From contig NZ_CP013021.1 of NCBI RefSeq assembly GCF_001420915.1, positions 3,816,501 through 3,880,500 of the forward strand: a DNA stretch of 64,000 nt, in the 5' to 3' direction. Positions within the stretch are counted from its first letter, which is position 1; every line of letters begins with the position of its first letter. The translations under genes and the position numbers were made by a program. Of the stretch, positions 1 to 8,727 are shown piece by piece. The notes under the pieces are model-generated. The model was not told the origin of the DNA, did no database searches, and worked only from the letters and a program-made list of their open reading frames with translations. This stretch comes from Agarivorans gilvus (GTDB lineage: Bacteria > Pseudomonadota > Gammaproteobacteria > Enterobacterales > Celerinatantimonadaceae).

Positions 1-1
1 C

Positions 2-181
2 TTATTGGGCTATGGTTGCTTCCGCTTTATTATTGAATTCTTCCGCGAACCTGATAGTCACCTAGGCTTGTTAAGTTTTGGCATGAGTATGGGGCAGATA
101 TTGTCGTTACCGATGATAATTTTTGGTGGAATATTTATCGCTTGGGCTTATCGCCGCGTGGGTAAAGAGAGAACTGCATGA
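2..181 (+). CDS. lgt: Prolipoprotein diacylglyceryl transferase, C-terminal end (partial)
   Basis: An open frame enters from the left edge and ends in a TGA that overlaps the thyA start (ATGA, 178-181). The 59 visible residues include the FRFIIEFFREPDSHLG stretch and a final membrane helix followed by a basic tail, typical of the Lgt C-terminus. Lgt transfers diacylglycerol from phosphatidylglycerol to the lipobox cysteine of prelipoproteins in the inner membrane. The lgt-thyA order is common in gammaproteobacteria, and the 4-base overlap suggests translational coupling. The N-terminal part lies outside the window. Confidence 0.9.
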   Translation, partial: LLGYGCFRFIIEFFREPDSHLGLLSFGMSMGQILSLPMIIFGGIFIAWAYRRVGKERTA

Positions 182-1029
182 AACAGTATTTGGAGCTTTG
201 TCAGCGGATCGTTGATGAAGGTATTTGGGTAGAAAACGAACGCACTGGTAAGCGTTGCTTAACGGTGATTAACGCAGATTTGGAGTATGATGTAGCCAAT
301 AATCAATTTCCTCTGGTGACTACCCGAAAAAGCTATTGGAAAGCGGCTATTGCCGAGCTATTGGGTTACATTCGCGGTTTAGATAATGCCGCCGACTTCA
401 AAGCTCTAGGCACCCCTACCTGGTTGGCTAACGCCAATGAAAACCAAGCCTGGCTGAATAATCCTGCGCGTAAAGGTGAAAATGATATGGGGCGGGTTTA
501 TGGTGTACAAGGCCGCTCTTGGCGTAAACCCGATGGCGGCAGTATCGACCAGTTACGTAAAATTGTTGATGACTTGTCGCAAGGCATCGATGACCGTGGT
601 GAGATCCTATCTTTTTACAACCCCGGTGAATTTCATCTAGGCTGTTTACGCCCTTGTATGCACACCCATACCTTTTCCTTATTGGGTGATACCTTGTATC
701 TGACCTCATCACAGCGCTCTTGTGATGTGCCGCTTGGGCAAAATTTCAACCAGATCCAGGTGTTTACCTTCTTGGCTTTAATGGCGCAAATTACCGGGCA
801 CAAGCCGGGTAAGGCTTACCATAAGATTGTTAATGCGCACATTTATGAAGATCAGTTGTCATTGATGAAAGAGGTACAGTTGAAACGTGAGCCTTATGCT
901 TCGCCGCAGCTGCATATTAACCCAGACATTAAAACCTTAGAAGATTTAGAAACCTGGGTGACCCTAGATGATTTTGAAGTCAGTGGTTACCAGTACCATG
1001 ATGCGATAGCCTATCCCTTCTCGGTATAG
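178..1029 (+). CDS. thyA: Thymidylate synthase
   Basis: ThyA converts dUMP to dTMP using methylene-tetrahydrofolate in the cytoplasm. The 283-residue product matches the longer Vibrio/Shewanella form; E. coli ThyA has 264 residues. The active-site cysteine is in the LRPCMHTH segment (about Cys160). The dUMP-binding stretch QRSCDVPLGQNFN follows, and the HIYEDQL region and the final YPFSV are also conserved. The start overlaps the lgt stop, so the two genes are probably co-transcribed. A strong intrinsic terminator follows about 50 bases after the stop. Confidence 0.97.
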   Translation: MKQYLELCQRIVDEGIWVENERTGKRCLTVINADLEYDVANNQFPLVTTRKSYWKAAIAELLGYIRGLDNAADFKALGTPTWLANANENQAWLNNPARKGENDMGRVYGVQGRSWRKPDGGSIDQLRKIVDDLSQGIDDRGEILSFYNPGEFHLGCLRPCMHTHTFSLLGDTLYLTSSQRSCDVPLGQNFNQIQVFTFLALMAQITGHKPGKAYHKIVNAHIYEDQLSLMKEVQLKREPYASPQLHINPDIKTLEDLETWVTLDDFEVSGYQYHDAIAYPFSV

Positions 1030-1081
1030 AGCTGCTTGGTAGCGACCTTATGCTGCTAAGTAGGCTACCGGTCTTGAAAAT

Positions 1082-1111
1082 GCCCTTCAGTTTTGTGAAG
1101 GGCTTTTTTTT
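1082..1111 (+). terminator. Rho-independent terminator of lgt-thyA
   Basis: An 8-bp perfect stem (GCCCTTCA at 1082-1089 with TGAAGGGC at 1096-1103) closes a 6-base loop and is followed by eight T residues. Confidence 0.9.
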
Positions 1112-1626
1112 GCTTAACGCTCAGTTTTACCGTAGACGCATGGCTTTTCGAGCAATTCGAAGAACGGCCAGCCTTTCATTTTTGTTTGCTTAGCCATGTT
1201 GAAAAGTGGCTCGCTAAGCAGCCTTATTTGCGGTGTAAACGCTCAGCAAAACCAGCCCTGTTTAATTTAATTAGCTGCTTAATATTGGGCTTTAGTAAAA
1301 ACAAGGAAGGTTTTGGCCTCACGCTCGCTGAGTATTAGCGCGGTTTATTTGCGGCTGAAGTGTTGCCAAATAGTAAGTTTCTTTTTTGTAGTGTAGGTAG
1401 GGGCTGTTTAGTTATTAGGCTTTATTGCTTGCGATTAGTGGAGTGGAGCCGAAAATTGGCAGCAAGGTTTGTTTGCGTTAGCTCACCAAGTTTTTGTTAA
1501 CCTCTGGTTAAACTTTTTCTTATCTTAATTATCTTCGGAAATACCGATGATAAGCGCAATTAGAAATGAATATGTTTTAACTCCTTGCTCAGTAAAATGA
1601 TTATTCATTTTTCATTGTGAGCTGTT
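1112..1626 (+). other. Intergenic region upstream of nhaA, no gene seen
   Basis: About 515 bases lie between the thyA terminator and nhaA. I found no convincing ORF, tRNA or clear hairpin-plus-T-run. The last 100 bases are AT-rich and probably hold the nhaA promoter and NhaR binding sites, but I cannot place them. Confidence 0.5.
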
Positions 1627-2850
1627 ATGAAGTCATTTATTGAACGCTTTTTAAAGATGGAAGCTGCTGGTGGTATTTTGCTAATGCTAGCTGCTGCCGT
1701 GGCTATGTTTATGGCAAATAATGCTTGGTTGTCACAAGCTTACTTTGCTTTCTTAGATACTCCTTTACAGGTTCGCATCGCCGAGCTTGATATTAATAAG
1801 CCCTTATTGCTTTGGATTAACGATGGTTTAATGGCGATTTTCTTCTTAGTGATTGGTTTAGAAGTAAAACGCGAGTTAATTGAAGGCGCTTTATCTTCTA
1901 AAGAGCGGGCGCTATTGCCGGTTGTTGCCGCCGTTGGTGGTATGGTGGTTCCTGCATTAGTCTATTTGCTATTCAATATGGGCGACGCTGAGCTAGCCAA
2001 GGGCTGGGCGATTCCTGCTGCGACTGATATTGCCTTTGCGTTGGGTGTGATGGCCTTACTCGGTAAACGCGTTCCAGCGAGCTTAAAAGTTTTCTTGTTG
2101 GCTTTAGCCATTGCCGATGACTTGGGCGTGATTATTGTTATCGCTTTGTTCTATACCAGTGAGTTAGCGATTGTTCCTGCCATTTGGGCGGCCTTTGCCA
2201 CCCTCGGCTTGTACCTATTAAATCGTCGTGGTCATGGTGGTTTAACGGCTTATTTAATTTTAGGTACGGTGTTATGGGTTGCCGTATTGAAATCGGGCGT
2301 TCATGCCACCTTAGCTGGGGTGATTGTAGGCTTCATGCTACCCATTAAGGCCAAGTCTGGTGGTTCTCCACTGAAGAAACTAGAACATGCGCTGCATCCG
2401 GCTTCGAGTTTCATTATTGTACCTATCTTTGCCTTCGCCAATGCAGGGGTCCCTTTGGCGGGAATCAGCTTGGAAAGCTTCCACAGTCCACTGGCTTTGG
2501 GGGTAGTGCTTGGCTTGCTGGTGGGCAAACCTTTAGGTATTTATACTGCCAGTCGTTTAGCCATTCGGGTTGGCTTGGCCAAGTTGCCAGAAGGGGCTAA
2601 CAATATGCAGTTGTTTGCCACCTCCATGCTGTGTGGCATTGGCTTTACTATGTCGATATTTATCTCGTCATTGGCCTTTAGCGGACAAACTGATTTGATA
2701 GCCTTGTCGCGTTTAGCTATATTGGCAGGCTCTATCAGTGCCGCCGTGCTAGGTTATGGTTTGCTACGTTGGTCAACTCCCGAGCAGGCTAGTAAGCAAC
2801 TACCACAATATGGCGAGACAGCTGATACAGCCCAAAATCCTTCCATCTAG
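1627..2850 (+). CDS. nhaA: Na+/H+ antiporter NhaA
   Basis: This inner-membrane antiporter exports Na+ or Li+ in exchange for H+ and is central to salt and alkaline tolerance. The 407-residue product is close to E. coli NhaA (388) with about twelve hydrophobic segments. The ion-binding pair is seen as ALAIADDLGVI (Asp164-Asp165, equivalent to E. coli Asp163-Asp164). The start GLEVKREL segment and the C-terminal CGIGFTMSIFISSLAF helix are also conserved. The LysR-type activator gene nhaR follows, as in E. coli, but a hairpin terminator lies between the two genes, so read-through may be partial. Confidence 0.96.
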   Translation: MKSFIERFLKMEAAGGILLMLAAAVAMFMANNAWLSQAYFAFLDTPLQVRIAELDINKPLLLWINDGLMAIFFLVIGLEVKRELIEGALSSKERALLPVVAAVGGMVVPALVYLLFNMGDAELAKGWAIPAATDIAFALGVMALLGKRVPASLKVFLLALAIADDLGVIIVIALFYTSELAIVPAIWAAFATLGLYLLNRRGHGGLTAYLILGTVLWVAVLKSGVHATLAGVIVGFMLPIKAKSGGSPLKKLEHALHPASSFIIVPIFAFANAGVPLAGISLESFHSPLALGVVLGLLVGKPLGIYTASRLAIRVGLAKLPEGANNMQLFATSMLCGIGFTMSIFISSLAFSGQTDLIALSRLAILAGSISAAVLGYGLLRWSTPEQASKQLPQYGETADTAQNPSI

Positions 2851-2878
2851 TATTGAAGGTCGTCATTTTTAGTGTAGA

Positions 2879-2904
2879 CAAACCCCGTTATCGGGGTTTG
2901 TTTG
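2879..2904 (+). terminator. Hairpin terminator between nhaA and nhaR
   Basis: A 9-bp perfect stem (CAAACCCCG at 2879-2887 and CGGGGTTTG at 2892-2900) with a TTAT loop is followed by a short T-rich tail. It ends only about 10 bases before nhaR, so it would reduce but perhaps not abolish nhaR read-through. Confidence 0.75.
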
Positions 2905-2914
2905 TAGGTGGAGC

Positions 2915-3859
2915 ATGTCACATTTAAATTATAATCACCTGTATTACTTCTGGATGACTTATAAGCGTGGCTCGGTTACGGCCGCCGCAGAGGCTCTGTT
3001 TCTTACTCCACAAACGGTCACCGGACAAATTAAGTTATTAGAGCAGCGTTTTTCCGGTGAATTGTTTATTCGGCGTGGGCCTAAAATTACCCCCACCGAG
3101 CTTGGCCATCTGGTTTACCGTTATGCGGACCGCATGTTTAGTCTAAGCTACGAAATGTTAGATATTGTGAATTATTCCCAGCAGGAGAAGCTGCTGTTTG
3201 AAGTAGGGGTGGCTGATGCTTTGTCTAAGCGACTTGCTAGCCGTATTTTACTCTCTGCTGTGCCGCCCAATGGTAACATCCGCTTACGCTGCGTGGAGTC
3301 TACCCATGACTTATTACTGTCGCAGTTAGCCGAACATAAGCTTGATATGATTTTGTCTGACTGTGGATTAGATCATGCGCAGCAAAACGGTGTACTAAGT
3401 AAAAAGCTGGGTGAGAGCAGCATTGCTTTTTTTGCGAACGAACCGCTACCTACTCTCGATTTCCCTGCCTGCTTAGAACAGCGCAGCTTGTTATTACCCT
3501 CTCGTACCAGTGCCTTAGGCAGAAAGTTGTCTACATGGTTTGATGGCTTGGGCTTAAATGTATCGGTATTGGGTGAATTTGATGACGCTGCCTTAATGAA
3601 AGCCTTTGGTGCGTATACCGATGGTATTTTTGTCGCACCGGCTATTTACACCGAAGAGATTTTAGCTAATCCCAATACGCGTTTAATTGGTATAGCTAAA
3701 GAATTGACCGAGGAATACCACCTATTGTTTGCTGAGCGGATGATTCAACATCCCTCGGTTCAACAGCTATGTAATAGCGACTTTTCGAGTTTGTTTTCTG
3801 GTCAGCGACAATTACAAGACGAAGCTGAAATACTAAATTTTGCGGATCCCAATAATTAG
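2915..3859 (+). CDS. nhaR: Transcriptional activator NhaR (LysR family)
   Basis: NhaR is the Na+-responsive LysR-type activator of nhaA. The N-terminal winged helix-turn-helix (about residues 1-60) reads YNHLYYFWMTYKRGSVTAAA and LTPQTVTGQIKLLEQR, nearly as in E. coli NhaR. Other strongly shared segments are YRYADRMFSLSYEMLDIVNY, LGEFDDAALMKAFGA and FAERMIQHPSVQQ. The length of 314 residues compares with 301 in E. coli, the surplus being a short tail. It lies directly downstream of nhaA, in the same orientation. Confidence 0.95.
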   Translation: MSHLNYNHLYYFWMTYKRGSVTAAAEALFLTPQTVTGQIKLLEQRFSGELFIRRGPKITPTELGHLVYRYADRMFSLSYEMLDIVNYSQQEKLLFEVGVADALSKRLASRILLSAVPPNGNIRLRCVESTHDLLLSQLAEHKLDMILSDCGLDHAQQNGVLSKKLGESSIAFFANEPLPTLDFPACLEQRSLLLPSRTSALGRKLSTWFDGLGLNVSVLGEFDDAALMKAFGAYTDGIFVAPAIYTEEILANPNTRLIGIAKELTEEYHLLFAERMIQHPSVQQLCNSDFSSLFSGQRQLQDEAEILNFADPNN

Positions 3860-3981
3860 CACTAATTGTGTTATTTAAATGCAATTTGACAGCAGTTAAT
3901 TGATATTTATAGCTTTTTTTCATGTGATTTAGCTCGATGTTTTAGCTTTTAGTGCCATGTTTTTTTGAAGTTAAACGTTTT

Positions 3982-3998
3982 TATAATAAAAAGCGCTT
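3982..3998 (+). promoter_or_regulatory. Candidate promoter with LacI-type operator upstream of the amylase gene
   Basis: A perfect -10 hexamer TATAAT (3982-3987) is followed at once by the palindrome AAGCGCTT (3991-3998), the usual core of LacI-family sugar repressor operators. Its position just after the -10 box would let a repressor block initiation. No good -35 box was seen. No LacI-family gene is in the window. Functional assignment is inference. Confidence 0.4.
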
Positions 3999-4172
3999 AA
4001 TTATTCGTCATTCAACTCTTACTCTCCATCGAAAACATATCAACACGATTTCGACTCAAAGGCTCGGTTTCTCCATTGCTATTGAGTCAACTCCAATAAA
4101 TGGCTAGCAAAGACTAGTCAAATGAACGTTCTGTTAGCTCTGCGTTACGGCAATAGAGCTGTTGTTCAGAAA

Positions 4173-4229
4173 CGCTTAAGCCCATCCATCTCAATGGGCT
4201 TAATTGGCGATGCGAAAGGCATCTAAGCG
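4173..4229 (+). ncRNA. Three-way-junction-like structured leader of the amylase gene
   Basis: Three nested stems can form: an outer CGCTTA (4173-4178) with TAAGCG (4224-4229); a hairpin AGCCCAT with ATGGGCT (about 4179-4201); and a hairpin GATGC (4209-4213) with GCATC (4219-4223) closing a GAAAG loop. The alternative longer TTAAGCCCAT/ATGGGCTTAA hairpin (4176-4203) would compete with the outer stem, as in a switching RNA. It does not match the riboswitch consensus sequences I can recall, including c-di-GMP-I. Confidence 0.35.
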
Positions 4230-4363
4230 CAGAAACGAACGGTAGTTGGGCAATTCAAATTCGGTTAACACTAAACTTTCCCATGTTTGGCTTCTGCATT
4301 TTTAACGGCGAGTAATACGTATGAGTGGCTTGAGAGCGACGAGTGCGGGAAAGGAAGCAAATC

Positions 4364-7300
4364 ATGAAAAAGGTGTTTGCCATAAGTATGGTGGCAGCCT
4401 CGATCTCTGCGCAGGCAGAAATTGCGGCAACCCATATTTATCACAACCATATGCCAAACTTTTGGCCTTATTACGACGTAAGTGAATACGATAATCTGGC
4501 GGTAGGTGAAGCCATTCGTTATACCTACGACGGTCAAGTAATTAATCTCAAAAACAACCCTCCAGCTAATTACACATTTTTTATTCCAGGCAGTGGCGCT
4601 CCCATGCCGCATGATGATTTAGTCTCTTACTATCAGCATCATGCTAAAACTGGTGCGTACCTTAGCTGGCCGATGGATACGGCTTTAGGCAACAATGGTA
4701 ATCATCCGCAGAGTCAAACCCATGTGACGATGTCGGCGTCGGTGATCAATAACGTACAAAGCTTTGCCGAGCTGGGAAACCTTAGTGGTTACAACCTAGG
4801 CTGGGGCGACTATTGGCGTAATACCCAAGCAGCCACTAAAACCACTAATGGTTATAAAGCCTTAGATACCATTCACTTCTCTGGCCACCACTCGATGGGG
4901 CCTTTGGTAGGTAATGATTATTTCTTAAAAGATTTGATCTACCAAAATGTGACCTTGGCGCAAGACTATTTCTTAGGCGACTCTTTTACCTCGTCTAAAG
5001 GTTTCTTCCCCACCGAGTTAGGGTTCTCTGAGCGAATTATTCCAGCGCTAACTAAGTTGGGCATCGAGTGGTCGGTATTGGGTAACGTGCACTATTCACG
5101 TACCTTACGAGACTACCCTTATCTTAATGACCCAGGTAAAGATACTTTAGTGTCACCACCAAACCGAGCTGACTTACAAAATGTCAGTGATATTGGTGCA
5201 TGGACCGAGCTGCACATGTTTAATGAGCAGCAGACTACCTATAATAAATTTCCTTTCGCTTCTATTCCTCACTGGGTGCAATATGTTGACCCTGAAACCG
5301 GTGAAGAGCATAGGGTAGCGGGGATCCCTGTTGAGCAAGCGAGTTCTTGGGAAGAAGGTTATCAAGGTTCGATTACTGCCGATGTATTAAAGGGTTTTGA
5401 AGGCGATGCCGCATCAATTGGTCGTACTCAATACTTCACCATTGCTCATGATGGCGATAACTCATCAGGCCGAGCGGGTGATGGCGGTACTTGGGCGAAC
5501 TCTGGCAATGTTACCTATGCTGACAGCGCTGTACGAGGCATGGGGGTTGACGAATACCTGCAAGCCTACCCGATCCCTGCCGACGATGTAGTACACGTTC
5601 AAGATGGTTCTTGGATTGATACTCGAGACTCTTCAGCCGATCCAACGTGGTATCACTGGCACATTCCAATGGGCGTGTGGGCAGGACAAATGGCTGATTT
5701 CAATACCGTTCACGGTACTGATTTCGAGGCAACTCGCCAGCACATGGTATCACTGGAACTGGGTTACCATTATTTAGAGCGTAACTTCGCCTTGTTACAA
5801 GCGGCTGAAAACTATGCTAAAACCGCTGAGCAAATTTGGTTGGATAATAATCCAAATTATTGGAGCCCAACTACGGCCTTAGATAATGAAGTCACCTACC
5901 CTGGTAACCAGTTAAACCCTTGGATGATGTCTTACCCTGTTAAGGGGGATGCAGCGAATAACTACGCCGGTGGCGCTAACCCTGCTGAGTTAGGTTGGTA
6001 CTTCTTAATTGCATCGATCGATTCAGGTTTTGGTTACTACGATGAAAACGTAGATGACGGGGTTAAACCTACTGTTTCGTTTAATCAGTCTTTACACTTC
6101 ACTCAACCTTATGTGGAAGCTAATTTAAGCCAAGATCAAACCGGCCCATCTATTTGGTGGCCACAACGTTACCCCTATAACCCAGGTAGTGCTAACTCAA
6201 GTAAGGCCGAAGGTTGGGCAACCGTTTATGCCGATACTAAGTTTGCTATCTATACCTACGGTTACGACGTAAGTGGTATTCAAGACATTAAAGTGAAGGT
6301 GCGTGTTCACACCGACAAGTGGGCTACTGCTACGGATAAAACCTTCAAGCTTTATGATCCTAGTGCCCATGCCAGCGATCCTAACGTTGACCCATCACGG
6401 GTGGGTGAATGGCAAACCTTTAGTATGACCGAGCGAGACCTTAGTGGTGACATTAATGGTGTAGATTGGCAGCCTAGCGGTAAGGAAATGTTTGAAGTGG
6501 TTCCTGCTGAAAAGATTGGCAATATGTACTTTAGCTACATCGACCAGTATCAAGAGCAGTTGTTGGACTACTACATTGAAGCTACCGATAGTAAAGGCAA
6601 CGTAACCCGTTCTGAAATCCAACAGGTTTATGTGGGGGCTGGTCAGTTTAGTGCTGTAGGCAATCAAATTGTTGAAGACCTAAATGGTGAGATTGCTGGT
6701 GAAGCGATGTTCTTCACTGACAATGTAGTAGTAGGTGACAAACGCCCAGTTGCTGTGATTGATGCCACAGGCGGTGAAGTCGAAGCAGGTACCGTGGTAA
6801 CCCTAAGCGCAGCTGGTTCAACTGATGAAGAAGGCCCTATTGCTAGTTACTTATGGAGCACTGGTGAGACCACTCCTTCTATTAGCGTGACTCTTGATGA
6901 GCGTACGACTATTTCGGTCACTGTGACCGACAGTGTTGGCCAAACGGCTTCTGCTAGTGTGACTTATCGTATTGCTGGGCAGTCTTTAACTAGCACGGTG
7001 TATTATCAAGATACTAACGGCTGGGGACAGGTTTGTTTGCATTACACTGTGGATGGTGCAGTAACTTGGACTACCGCGCCTGGTGAAGAGATGCAAAGCT
7101 TGGGAGATAACTGGTACAGCTTGACAGTTGATTTGGTAGACGAGACTCAGTTGGAGTTTGTTACTAACAACTGTAGTGGTGCTTGGGACAACAATGGCGG
7201 ACAAAACTATCAAGTCAGTGATGGTGTTTGGAGTGTTGCCGCCGGTGCCATTGCCGCAGGGCTCCCCGATGGCCTAGATGGTAACGCTGCTCCTGTTGCG

Positions 7301-8620
7301 GTGATTAGCCCTGCTAGTCAAACTGTGACTAAAGGCACTGTTGTTACTCTTAGCGCAGCAGGCTCAAGTGATAGCGATGGATCTATTGCCAGTTATGCTT
7401 GGAGCACAGGTGAAAGCAGTGAAGCGATTACTGTAACGGTAAATGAAACACAAACCATTAGCCTGACGGTGACTGACGAGCTAGGTAAAACAGCGAGTAC
7501 CTCTGTTACCCTAACGGTAGCGCCTAATGTTGCGCCTGTGGCGGTGATTTCTCCAGATAGCCAAACCGTAGCAGCGGGTACCACGGTTACCTTGAGTGCG
7601 GCTAATTCTAGCGACCAAGATGGTTCAATCGCCAGTTATCTATGGAGCACCGGAGCGACTACGCAAAGCATTGACGTAGTGGTTAATGAAACTCAAACGA
7701 TTACTCTAACAGTAACAGACAACGAAGGTGTTAGTAGCAGTGCTGAAGTAGTACTCAGCGTTGCAGGTGATGATAAAGCTAAAAACTTCGAGCAACTATA
7801 CTTCCGTGGTACGGCTAACGCTTGGCAGACTAGTGCAATGCAGTTAGTGGCCGATAATACTTGGCAGTTGCAAGTAGAGTTTGACGGACAACCAGACCAA
7901 CGCTTCAAGTTTGACCTTAACGGTGATTGGAGTATTAACTACGGCGACAATGGTGCAGATGGCAGCTTGGAGCAAACTGGCGCTGATATTTATACCAGCG
8001 TAGTAGGCACTTACTTAATCGAAGTGAACGACCAAACCATGAGCTATAGCATTAGCGAGCTTTATGCCAATAATGCGCCGGTTGCGATCATTGGGGCTTC
8101 GGCCATACAAATCGATATTGGCCAAAGCATTACCTATAGTGCTGCGGGCTCTAGCGATAGTGATGGGGTGATTGCGGCTTACTTATGGGGCAATGGTGCT
8201 ACCACAGAAACCACTACTGTAACCTACGATACAGCGGGCTCTTACGGCATGACGCTTACCGTGACTGATGATGGTGGTAAAACTGCTCAAGCCTCGGTAG
8301 TGGTTGAAGTAATTGACCCAAATGCCAACTACAGTGGTCACTTCGAGCAATTGTATTTCCGTGGAACCGCTAACGGTTGGCAAACTGCGGCAATGAGTTT
8401 GGTGGCGAACAATACCTGGCAAGTGAGTGTTAGTTTTGATGGTCAGCAAGATCAACGCTTTAAGTTTGATGTGAACGGTGATTGGTCTTACAACTTTGGT
8501 GATAACAACAGCGACGGTGTAGTGGAGCAAACAGGCTCAGATATTTACACCGATGTGGTTGGTGATTACATCATCGAGTTAAATGACGCTACCATGCAAT
8601 ATCAAATTATCGCCCAGTAA
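4364..8620 (+). CDS. Secreted modular GH57/GH119-type alpha-amylase with CBM25, PKD and starch-binding modules
   Basis: The start is the ATG at 4364, preceded by AAAGGAAG; an upstream in-frame GTG at 4343 has no such site. The 1418-residue product has a signal peptide (about 1-18, ending SAQA). The catalytic region (about 20-780) shows a histidine-rich start (THIYHNHMPNFW), a candidate nucleophile Glu218 in FFPTELGFSERI and candidate acid/base Asp363 or Asp365 in AHDGDNSSG, resembling the machinery shared by GH57 and GH119. Then follow PKD1 (about 792-873), a CBM25 module (874-967, with WDNNGGQNY), PKD2 (975-1054), PKD3 (1055-1135), a starch-binding-like module (1142-1232), PKD4 (1236-1316) and a second copy of that module (1327-1418). 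It probably degrades starch or a related alpha-glucan outside the cell. The family call rests on motif recall, and substrate is inferred. Confidence 0.8.
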   Translation: MKKVFAISMVAASISAQAEIAATHIYHNHMPNFWPYYDVSEYDNLAVGEAIRYTYDGQVINLKNNPPANYTFFIPGSGAPMPHDDLVSYYQHHAKTGAYLSWPMDTALGNNGNHPQSQTHVTMSASVINNVQSFAELGNLSGYNLGWGDYWRNTQAATKTTNGYKALDTIHFSGHHSMGPLVGNDYFLKDLIYQNVTLAQDYFLGDSFTSSKGFFPTELGFSERIIPALTKLGIEWSVLGNVHYSRTLRDYPYLNDPGKDTLVSPPNRADLQNVSDIGAWTELHMFNEQQTTYNKFPFASIPHWVQYVDPETGEEHRVAGIPVEQASSWEEGYQGSITADVLKGFEGDAASIGRTQYFTIAHDGDNSSGRAGDGGTWANSGNVTYADSAVRGMGVDEYLQAYPIPADDVVHVQDGSWIDTRDSSADPTWYHWHIPMGVWAGQMADFNTVHGTDFEATRQHMVSLELGYHYLERNFALLQAAENYAKTAEQIWLDNNPNYWSPTTALDNEVTYPGNQLNPWMMSYPVKGDAANNYAGGANPAELGWYFLIASIDSGFGYYDENVDDGVKPTVSFNQSLHFTQPYVEANLSQDQTGPSIWWPQRYPYNPGSANSSKAEGWATVYADTKFAIYTYGYDVSGIQDIKVKVRVHTDKWATATDKTFKLYDPSAHASDPNVDPSRVGEWQTFSMTERDLSGDINGVDWQPSGKEMFEVVPAEKIGNMYFSYIDQYQEQLLDYYIEATDSKGNVTRSEIQQVYVGAGQFSAVGNQIVEDLNGEIAGEAMFFTDNVVVGDKRPVAVIDATGGEVEAGTVVTLSAAGSTDEEGPIASYLWSTGETTPSISVTLDERTTISVTVTDSVGQTASASVTYRIAGQSLTSTVYYQDTNGWGQVCLHYTVDGAVTWTTAPGEEMQSLGDNWYSLTVDLVDETQLEFVTNNCSGAWDNNGGQNYQVSDGVWSVAAGAIAAGLPDGLDGNAAPVAVISPASQTVTKGTVVTLSAAGSSDSDGSIASYAWSTGESSEAITVTVNETQTISLTVTDELGKTASTSVTLTVAPNVAPVAVISPDSQTVAAGTTVTLSAANSSDQDGSIASYLWSTGATTQSIDVVVNETQTITLTVTDNEGVSSSAEVVLSVAGDDKAKNFEQLYFRGTANAWQTSAMQLVADNTWQLQVEFDGQPDQRFKFDLNGDWSINYGDNGADGSLEQTGADIYTSVVGTYLIEVNDQTMSYSISELYANNAPVAIIGASAIQIDIGQSITYSAAGSSDSDGVIAAYLWGNGATTETTTVTYDTAGSYGMTLTVTDDGGKTAQASVVVEVIDPNANYSGHFEQLYFRGTANGWQTAAMSLVANNTWQVSVSFDGQQDQRFKFDVNGDWSYNFGDNNSDGVVEQTGSDIYTDVVGDYIIELNDATMQYQIIAQ
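7787..8617 (+). repeat. Duplicated PKD-spaced starch-binding module within the amylase gene
   Basis: Two copies of an approximately 91-residue module, at 7787-8059 and 8342-8617, share the openings FEQLYFRGTANAW and FEQLYFRGTANGW and many later residues (QRFKFD, NGDWS, EQTG, DIYT). A PKD domain separates them. This is a recent internal duplication that would increase avidity for polysaccharide. Confidence 0.8.
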
Positions 8621-8636
8621 GCGATATTTAACGACA

Positions 8637-8661
8637 AAAGCCGCTTTTTAGCGGCTTTTTT
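8637..8661 (+). terminator. Rho-independent terminator of the amylase gene
   Basis: AAAGCCGC (8637-8644) pairs with GCGGCTTT (8651-8658) around a 6-base loop, and the T-run continues to 8661. Confidence 0.9.
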
Positions 8662-8727
8662 GTTTAAAGCTTTCTCATCATTCTGCCGCTATCTAGCGAG
8701 TCGAGATTAATTCACGTATAGTCTGCG

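Noticed and set aside
428..712. Minus-strand frame inside thyA
   Set aside because: A shadow of a well-supported gene on the other strand.
4120..4260. c-di-GMP-I riboswitch in the amylase leader
   Set aside because: A GAAA-containing hairpin and a GGTAG-like piece are present, but the conserved GGCAAACC and GGACGCAAAGC blocks are missing.
8183..8530. Minus-strand frame inside the amylase gene
   Set aside because: It is antisense to the duplicated modules and has no coding features of its own.
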